Assembly (NCBI RefSeq): GCF_026191675.1
Contig: NZ_JAKRRY010000021.1
Location: 1 to 64,000 of the forward strand
Direction of reading: 5' to 3'
Source: Vibrio qingdaonensis
GTDB lineage: Bacteria; Pseudomonadota; Gammaproteobacteria; Enterobacterales; Vibrionaceae
DNA: 64,000 bases
Position numbers and translations under genes: made by a program. Below are positions 1 to 7,886 of the stretch, one piece after another. The notes under the pieces are model-generated. The model was not told the origin of the DNA and made no database searches. It saw only the letters and a program-made list of their open reading frames with translations. The first letter of the stretch is position 1, and the number at the start of each line of letters is the position of its first letter.

Positions 1-415
1 TCTGCTTAAAAACCGGAGTTCCGTAGTATATAGCGTCATCTACAACACCTCCGACTTTACCGGTAGGCCCTGTCATCATGCCAATAAAGTTACTCCAACT
101 AGGGTCTAAGCCCCACGTTCCAATAGCCATAACCGTTCCTGAAACGGGATTTAAAGCACCAACACCGATAGCCATATTAGAGAGGACTCCAGCTCCGATT
201 TTAGCGGTTTCCTCTGGGGTCGTTTCTAAGTAATCAGACATTTTTTCCCCAGCTTCTTCCGCAAGATAAGCATCGGGGGCATTTTTTTGAAAGGTTTCTA
301 AGTGAACATGCATTCGTTGGCCTCGATATGTGACCCATCCCACCTCCTTATACACCAGATAATAGCGGATAGTTTCGAGGATAACTTCAAGAGGGAAATG
401 GCAGCCTTTAAACAC
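1..415 (-). CDS. Chimeric ORF: IS6-family transposase N-terminus fused in frame to an unknown protein (partial)
   Basis: The frame is open from a GTG at 415 to the window edge. Its first roughly 23 residues (starting FKGCHFPLEVILETIRYY) match the N-terminus of IS6-family transposases, and an IS6-like terminal repeat lies 50 bp upstream. After about residue 24 the IS6 similarity stops. The frame continues through a methionine at residue 35 (MHVHLETFQ) into a sequence with a glycine-rich, weakly hydrophobic stretch that I do not recognise. The IS6 element has evidently been cut and joined to another gene. The downstream part may be a remnant translated only by chance, or it may use the IS6 start. 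Its 3' end lies outside the window. Confidence 0.5.
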   Translation of the reverse strand, partial: MFKGCHFPLEVILETIRYYLVYKEVGWVTYRGQRMHVHLETFQKNAPDAYLAEEAGEKMSDYLETTPEETAKIGAGVLSNMAIGVGALNPVSGTVMAIGTWGLDPSWSNFIGMMTGPTGKVGGVVDDAIYYGTPVFKQ

Positions 416-463
416 TAAGATTCAGAGTATTAAGTAAAGATTGAGTAAATCTTAACCTAGAGC

Positions 464-485
464 TCCAAACTTTGCGACACTACCC
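464..485 (-). repeat. IS6-family terminal inverted repeat (outer end at 485)
   Basis: Read on the minus strand the element starts GGGTAGTGTCGCAAAG. This shares GGGT-2nt-TGTCGCAAA with the repeat at 4101 and fits the IS6-family end pattern (for example GGCACTGTTGCAAA in IS26). It lies 50 bp upstream of the IS6 transposase N-terminus at 415, as expected for an intact left end. Confidence 0.6.
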
Positions 486-502
486 AAAAGAGCCTAGATA
501 AT

Positions 503-3010
503 TCATTGAAGACTCTCACAGACAACTAAAGCACCTCTTTCTGTATAATTACTTTTGTTGACCAAATAACTAGACGTTGATAGGACCGCAATGGGTTCTC
601 CGGTTTCAGCAGATAGACCAACCATTGAACTATAAGGAAGATACTTCATCTGAAAGTCGATCAAACTTTTGGATTTATAAGCATCTAATGTCCCTAGTTT
701 CAATCCTTTCATTTCACAAAATTCCTGAGCTTCACTTGGTAAATAAAGTTTATGATCTTTCATGTACTCACCACTATCAGATTTATAGAGTTGGTTTTCA
801 ATAAACACTATTCGTTTTGTAGATTCTTCTTTCACACCCAGATGTGCTAAATTGATCGGAAAGTTGCCATATGTTTTGTCATCGTTGCCTGCTATAACTA
901 GTAAAGAAAACTTAGACTCCATAGCATTAGATATATTTATATATAACCCAATAGGAGTTTCATCAGTATTTATATCATTAAATGGGCTTGTTTCTATTCG
1001 TATATCACCCTCAAGAATTGTTATCAGGTTGTTATCGTGTCTATTTTCTTTATCTATCTTAATTGACTTTAAAGAACCATCTTGGTAACGATAGCCTATA
1101 TCTTTAATTATAGATTTGTTCATACCGATAAATAAGAAATTATTTATCACTTGACTTTTATAATTATTCTTATGATACCAATACATATTAATTTGAGTTG
1201 TGCCATTAGATAACACATTAACGTTATGCTTTGCTATTAAAGGTATTGCTGATGAATGTGGTTTATCAAAAAAGGAATAATTTCCATTCTGTATAATTTC
1301 TACAGATTTATCAGGCCATCCGTAAGTCATTCCACCGCTATGTAAAAAACCATGGTTGTGATGCTTTTCATGTAGGTAAACATTCGACGGTTTGATCCAA
1401 CCAACTTGATAAAGCACATAGTCCACAACGCTTAACCAACCATTCCCAAGAGTTGCATTACCTACACTACTCCCTTTCCTATAACGTACTTCATAATTAG
1501 AACTCGGTTTATGATATAGTAGACTATATAACTTTTCCGTTACAGAGCTTGAATCATTATAATTACGAGATGTTATTGTTTTTGTTTTACCTTCAAAGTT
1601 GCAATGTTTATAACTATCAGTTTTAGTCGAGCTATTATTAGATTGTAATGCGGTTAAATAAGTTACGGCCTGCGATACATAATTAAAATAATTATTTATC
1701 GTTTTGTAACCTACAACTTCCTTAAAATAACTTTGTATTTGCTCTTCTGTCGCATCATAAGTACCAGAGTTGGAGTCATCTGAATTAAAAGATTTAATAT
1801 CCACTCGAAAAAAAGGAGATTCCTCGTAAAATTCAGCAGAAATCACCTCTTTTAAATTAATTGGACTTATTAGGGTTACTTTCTCAAAAGGGTTAACTTC
1901 AGTCTCAATTTCATAGTAGTGGGAATCAATTTTCACCACTGGATGAAAAATGTGACGAGGTGTATTGTTCGTTAGAGCAAAGCTAGATTCACTTACAAAA
2001 GTAATTGTAATATGATCTAAATCAGTGCCTGCTTGAGCTTCGCGCGTTAAAAACTCAGTTTTAACGATCATTTCATTCGTAATCACCGTACTGGTCACTC
2101 CCACGTCCACGGTATTACTGGTTACGCCATCTTTAGTGGCGGTGACTGTAGTCACGCCCACTTTAACACCGTACAACAAGCCTGTAGAGGTTACTGTGGC
2201 AGTATCAGCATCGTCTGACGTCCACGTCACTGAGCTTGAAATGTCAGATGAAGTGTCGTCACTGTAGGTTGCTGTGGCTGTTAATTGTTCGGCTTGGCCT
2301 TTCGCGATATTAACTGGTGAAGGGGTCACTTGAATCGAAGTTATCACCGCAGACGTGACATTGACATCCACCGTGTTACTGGTCACGCCGTCTTTAGTGG
2401 CGGTGACTGTAGTCACGCCCACTTTAGCACCGTACAACAAGCCTGTAGAGGTTACTGTGGCAGTATCAGCATCGTCTGACGTCCACGTCACTGAGCTTGA
2501 AATGTCAGATGAAGTGTCGTCACTGTAGGTTGCTGTGGCTGTTAATTGCTCGGTTTGGCCTTTCGCTACACCAACTGGTGATGGCGTCACTTGAATCGAA
2601 GTTATCACCGCGGACGTGACATTGACATCCACCGTGTTACTGGTCACGCCGTCTTTAGTGGCGGTTACCGTGGTTGTGCCAGGCTCGTCACCAAATAAAA
2701 CGCCTGGGTTGTTAAAATACCCAACTTCTTGGTCACTTGAATGCCAATCGGTTACACTTAAATCCGTTAAGGTGCGAAATGAACTGTCTGAGTAATATCC
2801 AATAGCCTCAAAAGATTGTTTATCGCCTGACGCAAGCGTCAGTTCGCTCACTCCTTGCGTTGTTATTGGTGAGGCGATGATATCAATACGCTCTAATTTT
2901 GCCGCTGGCTCTTTCGATTCAGAAAACGCGCCTTCTGAGTTGCAACCGGTTACTAGCATTAATAATGGTAAAACCAATATTGCAAACAAACCTTTAAAAT
3001 TTTTACTCAT
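503..3010 (-). CDS. Lipoprotein with BIG2-type Ig-like repeats and an HExxHxxGxxH zinc-protease motif
   Basis: 835 residues. The N-terminus is a lipoprotein signal (MSKNFKGLFAILVLPLLMLVTGC, lipobox LVTGC), so the protein is probably anchored in a membrane. Residues about 40-300 hold three bacterial Ig-like (BIG2) domains; two are near-identical 87-residue copies. The C-terminal half contains HEKHHNHGFLH at about residues 547-557 (bases 1340-1372), an exact match to the metzincin zinc motif HExxHxxGxxH, followed by SGGMTYG. I infer a surface-exposed zinc metalloprotease; no wider family match was made, and a canonical Met-turn cannot be assigned because SGGM follows too closely. The gene sits 28 bp downstream of an OmpA-family gene with the same orientation, and both lie between two IS6-type ends, so the pair may have moved together. 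Confidence 0.75.
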   Translation of the reverse strand: MSKNFKGLFAILVLPLLMLVTGCNSEGAFSESKEPAAKLERIDIIASPITTQGVSELTLASGDKQSFEAIGYYSDSSFRTLTDLSVTDWHSSDQEVGYFNNPGVLFGDEPGTTTVTATKDGVTSNTVDVNVTSAVITSIQVTPSPVGVAKGQTEQLTATATYSDDTSSDISSSVTWTSDDADTATVTSTGLLYGAKVGVTTVTATKDGVTSNTVDVNVTSAVITSIQVTPSPVNIAKGQAEQLTATATYSDDTSSDISSSVTWTSDDADTATVTSTGLLYGVKVGVTTVTATKDGVTSNTVDVGVTSTVITNEMIVKTEFLTREAQAGTDLDHITITFVSESSFALTNNTPRHIFHPVVKIDSHYYEIETEVNPFEKVTLISPINLKEVISAEFYEESPFFRVDIKSFNSDDSNSGTYDATEEQIQSYFKEVVGYKTINNYFNYVSQAVTYLTALQSNNSSTKTDSYKHCNFEGKTKTITSRNYNDSSSVTEKLYSLLYHKPSSNYEVRYRKGSSVGNATLGNGWLSVVDYVLYQVGWIKPSNVYLHEKHHNHGFLHSGGMTYGWPDKSVEIIQNGNYSFFDKPHSSAIPLIAKHNVNVLSNGTTQINMYWYHKNNYKSQVINNFLFIGMNKSIIKDIGYRYQDGSLKSIKIDKENRHDNNLITILEGDIRIETSPFNDINTDETPIGLYINISNAMESKFSLLVIAGNDDKTYGNFPINLAHLGVKEESTKRIVFIENQLYKSDSGEYMKDHKLYLPSEAQEFCEMKGLKLGTLDAYKSKSLIDFQMKYLPYSSMVGLSAETGEPIAVLSTSSYLVNKSNYTERGALVVCESLQ
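2109..2690 (-). repeat. 261-bp tandem coding repeats (BIG2 domains)
   Basis: Near-identical 261-bp units (87 codons) begin at 2109 and 2370, and the start of a third partial unit begins at 2631. The few differences between units suggest recent duplication or ongoing gene conversion. Unequal recombination here would change the number of Ig-like domains without shifting the frame. Confidence 0.85.
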
Positions 3011-3027
3011 AATAATACAATTTACTA

Positions 3028-3999
3028 TTAAAGCTGAAAGCTGGGGATGGTCATTTCAACTCTGCGATTTTTAGCTCGACCGTTAGCAGTGTTGTTGTCA
3101 GCAATAGGCTGAGACTCGCCTTCTCCTTGCCATTCCAGTTGTGCCGGAGTAACGTCTAATTTGACGACGGCCTGAGCGCGACGCTCAAAGAGCTCTTGGT
3201 TATAGGATGCAGAGCCTGTCGAGTCAGTATACCCAACCACAACAGCTTGAGCTTGTGGGTAAGTGTTTAATACAGAAGCAATGTCAGTTAACTTCCCAAT
3301 AAAATCATGGGGTTTGATAGAGTCAAAGCCAAACAATCCATCTGTAGCTTTTGTCGCAAAGGCTTGTATTTGATGGGGTATTTTTACAGTGACAACTTCT
3401 TTAACAGCTATCTCATCAACAATAGGAGTTGACGCTTTTTCTACTAACGCTGGTTGAGTTGCAGCGCCAAACGTATAAGTAAGAGCGACCAATAGTTCGT
3501 GGCTATCATATTTCCCTGAATTTGACTTACCAATCGTATCGACATATTGATAGCCAGTAGAAAGTCTAACATTTGGAGTAAAACGGTAATTAACTCCGAC
3601 TTCAGCGAGAGGAGAGAAGCCAGTTGCCTCGCTCTTATCTGAAGAAAGTTGCGTTTTTTCCATATCCCAATAAGCAGCACCAAGTCGACTGTACAAACTT
3701 AGGTTATCTTGTAGATACCAATCGTAACGTAGAGCACTTTCAATCAACCTTACATTAACTGACGTGGCATCTGCTTTTAATTCATCATGATATTGATAAC
3801 CTACATCCCAACTCCAAGATGGGGTAAATTGTAATCCACTGTATACACCAAAGATGGCGTTTTCTGGACTTGAGTGATTGTAATTATCGTCTAGAGCCTG
3901 CTGGTATCCTCCTTTCATTCCAAGAAAGAATTGAGGGGACTCTGTTGCGGCCAATACTGATGTGCTTAATGCACAGGTGAGTAAAATTATTTTTTTCAT
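3028..3999 (-). CDS. OmpA-family outer membrane protein (barrel plus peptidoglycan-binding domain)
   Basis: 323 residues. A signal peptide (MKKIILLTCALSTSVLAA) is followed by an N-terminal eight-strand barrel-type region (about residues 20-180) rich in alternating aromatic residues. The C-terminal OmpA domain (about 210-320) shows the family signature GYTDSTGSASYNQELFERRA and a closing NGRAKNRRVEM that normally contacts peptidoglycan. It lies 17 bp upstream of the Ig-like lipoprotein gene, probably in one operon. A second OmpA on a mobile region is accessory to the housekeeping porins; a role in anchoring or displaying the neighbouring lipoprotein is inference only. Confidence 0.88.
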   Translation of the reverse strand: MKKIILLTCALSTSVLAATESPQFFLGMKGGYQQALDDNYNHSSPENAIFGVYSGLQFTPSWSWDVGYQYHDELKADATSVNVRLIESALRYDWYLQDNLSLYSRLGAAYWDMEKTQLSSDKSEATGFSPLAEVGVNYRFTPNVRLSTGYQYVDTIGKSNSGKYDSHELLVALTYTFGAATQPALVEKASTPIVDEIAVKEVVTVKIPHQIQAFATKATDGLFGFDSIKPHDFIGKLTDIASVLNTYPQAQAVVVGYTDSTGSASYNQELFERRAQAVVKLDVTPAQLEWQGEGESQPIADNNTANGRAKNRRVEMTIPSFQL

Positions 4000-4100
4000 A
4001 AGGACAAGTATATTTGTTTTTTACGCTAGCTGATGTAGTCCTTTTTTTGCGGAGAGGTAGGGGTATTCCTGCATTGAATCGTCGATGTTGTCACCTTAAC

Positions 4101-4118
4101 GGGTTCTGTCGCAAATTC
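4101..4118 (+). repeat. IS6-family terminal inverted repeat
   Basis: The sequence GGGTTCTGTCGCAAATTC begins here and points rightwards into the IS6 3' fragment at 4155-4345. It shares GGGT-2nt-TGTCGCAAA with the end at 464-485. The two ends face the 486-4100 segment from both sides. The flanking 8-bp sequences do not match, so no target duplication is visible. Confidence 0.6.
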
Positions 4119-4154
4119 TAATAAAGACAAGACAGAGCTATTTTTCAGGCGCAA

Positions 4155-4345
4155 TTATCCTGCGAGCGTGTAAAAGTGCTCAAAAGCAGTGTTACCCTCA
4201 AGGTCAATTTGCCCTCGTTTAATCATCGTCCATACTTCTCTATGGCAGAGAGTGGCTGTCACTCCATCTACAGACTTCCAATCACCCATTGATGACTTTG
4301 TTCCACCTCATAATCTGGCGATTATGGATAGCTGGCTGCGCCGCA
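4155..4345 (-). pseudogene. IS6-family transposase, 3' fragment
   Basis: Read on the minus strand, the last roughly 45 codons end EVWTMIKRGQIDLEGNTAFEHFYTLAG and a TAA at 4155-4157, the layout of IS6-family transposase C-termini (a GIE-x-MIKKGQ-like block, then a short tail ending FYxLA). In-frame stops appear upstream and similarity ends near 4345, so only the 3' end survives. The matching terminal repeat lies about 40 bp further on at 4101. Together with the 5' fragment at 415 this shows two separate IS6 copies in the same orientation. Confidence 0.55.
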
Positions 4346-4346
4346 C

Positions 4347-4361
4347 CTTAATCCTTATTTG
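4347..4361 (-). repeat. 15-bp repeat found 3' of two cargo genes (copy 1)
   Basis: On the minus strand this reads CAAATAAGGATTAAG and is followed by a GC-rich stretch (GTGCGGCGCAG). An exact copy on the plus strand at 5807-5821 is followed by CGCTGCGTAG. Each copy lies just downstream of a gene stop codon in the same orientation relative to that gene. This could be a piece of a cassette recombination site or of an IS end; neither is proven. Confidence 0.55.
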
Positions 4362-4373
4362 CTATGCTCGTAC

Positions 4374-4724
4374 TCAAAGAAATTGAAGAACTAAACAAGC
4401 AATAAACGCTGGGAGACCTGCTATGAAGAAAACCAAACCTGTTTGGTAGTTCATTCGATAGTGTTCGCGTTCGTCTTTTTCGAAATCATACCCTTCTACC
4501 ATTTTGTAGACTTTATCTGTTCTAGGATCATCTAACCGAGTTGTTTTACCATGGATACCACCTTCCCACATTAGCTTCGCCAAAATCCATATGATGATGA
4601 AAACAAAGAAAAGAAAGTCGACCAACTGAGTAGTAGCAAAGAATGGAACCAACTGGGCTAGAGCTATAACAACAAGAGCCGCTGAGAGGTTAATTAGAAC
4701 CACTTTTTTGAATAAATCGAGCAA
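4374..4724 (-). CDS. Small membrane protein of unknown function
   Basis: About 116 residues. Two hydrophobic segments lie near the N-terminus (roughly residues 10-30 and 35-50) and one at the C-terminus (about 97-116), with a charged central loop (TTRLDDPRTDKVYKMVEGYDFEKDEREHY). The frame opens with TTG at 4730, which directly abuts an AGGAG, so the TTG at 4724 with six-base spacing is the better start. I recognise no family. It lies in the decayed cargo between IS6 and IS3 fragments and carries the 15-bp repeat 13 bp past its stop. Confidence 0.55.
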   Translation of the reverse strand: MLDLFKKVVLINLSAALVVIALAQLVPFFATTQLVDFLFFVFIIIWILAKLMWEGGIHGKTTRLDDPRTDKVYKMVEGYDFEKDEREHYRMNYQTGLVFFIAGLPAFIACLVLQFL

Positions 4725-4927
4725 AAGCAACTCCTAAAGCATAGCGCTTTCTATACGGCGACTGTACGTATTTTATGAGCAAATAATGCCTTCTTTCTTT
4801 TTAATCTTCAATGGTAAATCCATAAGATAGCAACTATCCAAACAGTTTAGATCGCCCTGTGACGTATAATTTGGACAACTGTTAGTTTCGGCGTTTTTCA
4901 AGCTAGTTGTCACTACTTGACTAATTA

Positions 4928-5244
4928 TCAAGCAGCTTCTTTTTCCGGATTCAGGTGAACTTCTTCGGGGTACAACCCTTTTTCACGACAGTACTGGCCC
5001 AATTCGTTTTCAGTCATGGAAAACGTTTCCGCGACAATGGCTAACTTAGTTTGGGCAGACCAATGCTCTGAAGGGGTATGACTGTTTGGCACAACGGCTC
5101 CTGATTCTCGAAATTGTTTTCGCCAATAATACAGTGTCGCATCACTGATGCCTTCTTCTTTTGCTACTTCTGCCACAGAGCGAGAGTGCGGAGGTAATAA
5201 CTTTTCAACACAGCTTCTTTTCTTTCTTGCGAGTAACGAGACAT
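4928..5244 (-). pseudogene. IS3-family transposase orfA, frameshifted and truncated
   Basis: An ATG at 5244 with a GAGGAAGT Shine-Dalgarno begins MSRYSQERKEAVLK, typical of IS3-type orfA proteins. One base is missing soon after (near 5195), so this frame stops early. The rest continues in another frame as VAEVAKEEGISDATLYYWRKQF, the helix-turn-helix expected next, to a stop at 4928. The family block GLYPEE is followed by an unrelated tail (VHLNPEKEAA), and no orfB with a DDE domain is present. This is an IS remnant, unlikely to be active. Confidence 0.7.
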
Positions 5245-5353
5245 ACTTCCTCTGTTACCGCCCCTTTGATTGGTTAATTTTTAATAATGACAACTCGCCT
5301 GACACAGGGGGAGCTTTATGTTTATTAGCAAATATCAGACATCAGAGGTAGTA

Positions 5354-5800
5354 ATGAGAGATTTTCATCTTAGGTTTTTCGTAGATAGAAGATGGCCTGA
5401 TGGCTTTGAGGAACAAGTATTTGATGATGACTTCGATCTATCTATAATTCCAGAGCACTCGGGTGCTTATGTACTTGGTACATCGGACGGAACTAAGCTT
5501 GTCTATCCGTGGGGAGCATCACCTGTATTTTATGTGGGTCAATCAAAAAATCTTCGTAAACGTATCAAAGATCATCTGACTTATACTCAGCAAGCAATGG
5601 AAGAGCATGATTCATATTGGTGACCAAGGTATCAATATGGCTTATCCATTGCTTGGTATTCAACTCGAGGTAAGCAAAATCCAAACAAGCTTGAAGCAGA
5701 TCTGATTAATAATTTCTATGAAATGTATGGCTCTATCCCAGTAGCTAATGGTACGTGGCCAAGTGGATTAAGGCCAAAACACGGCAAGCGAGACGACTAA
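5354..5800 (+). pseudogene. GIY-YIG nuclease-like gene interrupted by one in-frame TGA
   Basis: The likely start is ATG at 5354, preceded by GAGG; an ATG at 5318 is also in frame. The protein shows the GIY-YIG core: GAYVL, then FYVGQSKNLRKRIKDHL. The frame hits TGA at 5621-5623 directly after a tryptophan codon, then stays open in the same frame through PRYQYGLSIAWYSTRGKQNPNKLE to TAA at 5798-5800. The downstream part looks like normal protein. The simplest reading is one nonsense change (TGG to TGA) in an otherwise whole gene of about 148 codons. Many small GIY-YIG proteins travel on integrons and transposons. The 15-bp repeat follows 7 bp past the final stop. Confidence 0.65.
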
Positions 5801-5806
5801 GCTTAA

Positions 5807-5821
5807 CAAATAAGGATTAAG
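5807..5821 (+). repeat. 15-bp repeat found 3' of two cargo genes (copy 2)
   Basis: Exact copy of the repeat at 4347-4361, here on the plus strand just past the GIY-YIG stop. The sequence from 5814 can fold into an imperfect 10-bp stem (GGATT...AAATCC with a 12-base loop). It starts with GCTTAAC at 5801 and is followed by GTTAAAT, which fit the RYYYAAC and GTTRRRY core boxes of integron attC sites, but the site is shorter than usual attC sites. Confidence 0.45.
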
Positions 5822-5893
5822 CGCTGCGTAGTTAACGTTAAATCCCAAGTATTGAACAAGTCCATTAATGTGGGCTCTATCACTACCAAGAGG

Positions 5894-6872
5894 TTAATTA
5901 TAATCAACCTGAAAGTTGAGATTAAAACTATAGCTTCCACTGGGACTTGATTGAAGTGTTTGAAACTGAGCTCTTAATGGGAAATTAAAATTACTCTCTT
6001 TACCACTCTGTGGAAAGTCATACTTAGTATCAAAGAGTAACGCATTGGTGCTACCATTACGCAGACTCGAAATGGTCATCATTACGCTTGGTACTTCCGC
6101 GCCGTAGTGTTTCGCTGACATCTTGTTTGACTCTGTCGTCACGTTGCTTCCCCCTGCTTTAAACGTCCATGAAACATTACTTTGCATACTATTTTTACTA
6201 TTGCAGTTTAAATTAACATTAAATTCACGACTAACATGATTACCAGGGCTGACATTAGCTAGTATTTGTGTTGGAGTATAATTTAGAGAGCATGTTGAAT
6301 CAAAAACATCTACGCTTGTGCTAGGAGTAGGGTCGATATACACATAAGTCAATCTATCGGAATTTGTAAAAAGGCTACTTGCAATCGCGAATGGGAAGTT
6401 TGTGTTGAGTTTAAAAGAGTTTTGTGCGTTAGCTGTAACTTTGCCAACTTTTTTTACATTAAATAACTGCTTATTTATAGTGCCTGAATATATGTTTCCA
6501 TTTCCACTTTCAACTTGGTGTATTAAGATAGCTGAATTCTGACCACCATAAGTCGTAACCTTTAATGGTGTTTCAAGTTCTATACCCGTGATATTTGAGT
6601 AAAACGCATTAGAACTACCTGATTTATATGATTGTTTTGTATTGCGGGCGTGAATGTGAATATCATATTCATGAGACTTGCACCTCCAACTAAAACTTAC
6701 GTTTATACTTCCAATGTTCTCTCCGATGTGAATATCGCCAATGGGGATGCCTTTTCCTGTAAAGGTTGTTGTGTAATTACTAATCTCGCATTTAGCTTCG
6801 TCTAATGATGCAAAAGCATTTGTAGAAAGAAAGATAAAAAGAAAGATAAAAAGAAAGATAAAAACAACCCAT
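5894..6872 (-). pseudogene. Chaperone-usher pilus-type adhesin, start out of frame
   Basis: The open frame runs from 6871 to the stop at 5894 (about 325 codons). It reads as a signal-peptide core with three FIFL units ending STNAFA, then two domains each with a cysteine pair: CEISN...SWRC, then CSLNY...LNC. It ends in an alternating pilin-like strand (SFNLNFQVDYN). This fits a two-domain fimbrial tip adhesin or minor pilin, membership inferred. The only good starts (ATG at 6878 and 6872) are one frame off; removing one T from the T5 run at 6860-6864 would join them. The gene is therefore either broken or switched by slippage. No usher or chaperone gene is nearby. Confidence 0.6.
6829..6864 (-). 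repeat. Three 12-bp tandem repeats in a signal-peptide coding region
   Basis: Three exact 12-bp units (plus strand GAAAGATAAAAA) encode repeated LFIF on the minus strand inside the adhesin signal peptide. Copy-number change would lengthen or shorten the hydrophobic core by four residues. The A/T-run at the last unit is where the frame is lost. Confidence 0.85.
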
Positions 6873-7147
6873 TAACATGATAATTAATAGCACTACATTA
6901 GAATTCTCTACATTACCTTCTAATGGTAGAGAGGCCCGCCTTTACGCATATTATATCAGTTTTTCTTTCTCGATGCCTTATGGCTAGTGAAGGATTTTTC
7001 TTACTCGGGTGGTATCTTAGTTGTCTTTTTTTTGTAAGAAAGCGCTCCATTGCAAAATTGTTGGTTAACAGAGGAAGAAGCACTGCACAAAACCCCTGAT
7101 AGCACACAACCACAATTGGGTTTGCCATACTTGCAACTACAAAGCCT

Positions 7148-7200
7148 TTCAAATAAAAACGTGCTGCGTATTTATTTGAAGCATGGTGATATCACCATGC
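7148..7200. repeat. Two adjacent palindromes at the tnsC 3' end
   Basis: Bases 7181-7200 form a perfect 20-bp palindrome (half-site GCATGGTGAT). Bases 7148-7157 and 7171-7180 are perfect 10-bp inverted repeats (TTCAAATAAA) around a 13-base loop. The first lies exactly where TnsC stops resembling its family. The pair could mark a deletion or insertion junction or form a transcription terminator for tnsABC; there is no clear run of T. Confidence 0.7.
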
Positions 7201-7886
7201 AATCTAGCAAAGTGTTTCTTCTGTTTAGCATCAATACTGTATTGAGTGTTGGTATTTTTCGCGTCACTTTCAACCTGAAGTAATTTAAAATAATTGATTT
7301 CTCTGCGCCAACTCAATCGAGAGTTCCATTGCGGTTCCTTTGCGATAACATCTGCATAGGGCATTCCAACCAATACAAAGGATACACCGGCTTCCTCACT
7401 GATATATTTAAATGTATTCGCGATGGTTTGTCTTTCATCCGCAGTCGAAAACTCCACAAGCTCTTGAATTTCATTAACAATGATGAGCTCGACAGATTTA
7501 CGTTTTAACTGCGTTACCACTCCTTCAGCAAGTGCAATTTCATTCCTCTTTCGTACTGAACGTCCTCCTGATTTTGAGTCCAGATCAACTAGAAATTGAG
7601 TCAGAGTATTTTGTTCATTTACTCGACTAGGAATTCGGGTACTTAGGACTGTTTGCTTGGACCAACTCGATCCTGTCTTAAAGCGTGAAAGGTAGTTATT
7701 GATCAAAGCGGTTTTTCCACTTCCAGACTCGCCGGTTAATAAGAATGACTCAGGCTCACCGCCTAGTGATTGATTAAAGCGAAGTTGGTCAAATATCGAA
7801 AATATCTCCGTAATTTCGGGATACTCAATAAAACAATTATCGTAGGCTTTCAATTGATCACACTGCATGGAAGTAAAGTTCACCAT
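7149..7886 (-). CDS. tnsC: TnsC-like AAA+ transposition regulator, C-terminally truncated
   Basis: 245 residues; related TnsC proteins are about 330. TnsC is the ATPase that links target recognition to the TnsA/TnsB transposase. Walker A is GESGSGKTA (about residues 52-60) and the Walker B region VELIIVNEIQEL lies near 133-144. The block FKYISEEAGVSFVLVGMPYADVIAKEPQWNSRLSWRR is typical of the Tn6677-like clade. Family similarity ends at KKHFAR; the last roughly 18 residues (HGDITMLQINTQ...) come from a palindromic junction. The missing C-terminal part is needed for TnsA/TnsB contact in related systems, so function is doubtful. The ATG overlaps the tnsB stop (TAATG). Confidence 0.85.
   Translation of the reverse strand: MVNFTSMQCDQLKAYDNCFIEYPEITEIFSIFDQLRFNQSLGGEPESFLLTGESGSGKTALINNYLSRFKTGSSWSKQTVLSTRIPSRVNEQNTLTQFLVDLDSKSGGRSVRKRNEIALAEGVVTQLKRKSVELIIVNEIQELVEFSTADERQTIANTFKYISEEAGVSFVLVGMPYADVIAKEPQWNSRLSWRREINYFKLLQVESDAKNTNTQYSIDAKQKKHFARLHGDITMLQINTQHVFI

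Noticed and set aside
1340-1372. Assigning SGGM after the zinc motif as a metzincin Met-turn
   Set aside because: In known metzincins the Met-turn lies tens of residues downstream; here it follows within four residues, so only the zinc motif is claimed.
6913-7152. 79-codon minus-strand frame directly after tnsC
   Set aside because: It overlaps the tnsC stop and sits in a junction region. Its sequence resembles no TnsC C-terminus or other family and has no Shine-Dalgarno. Probably chance.
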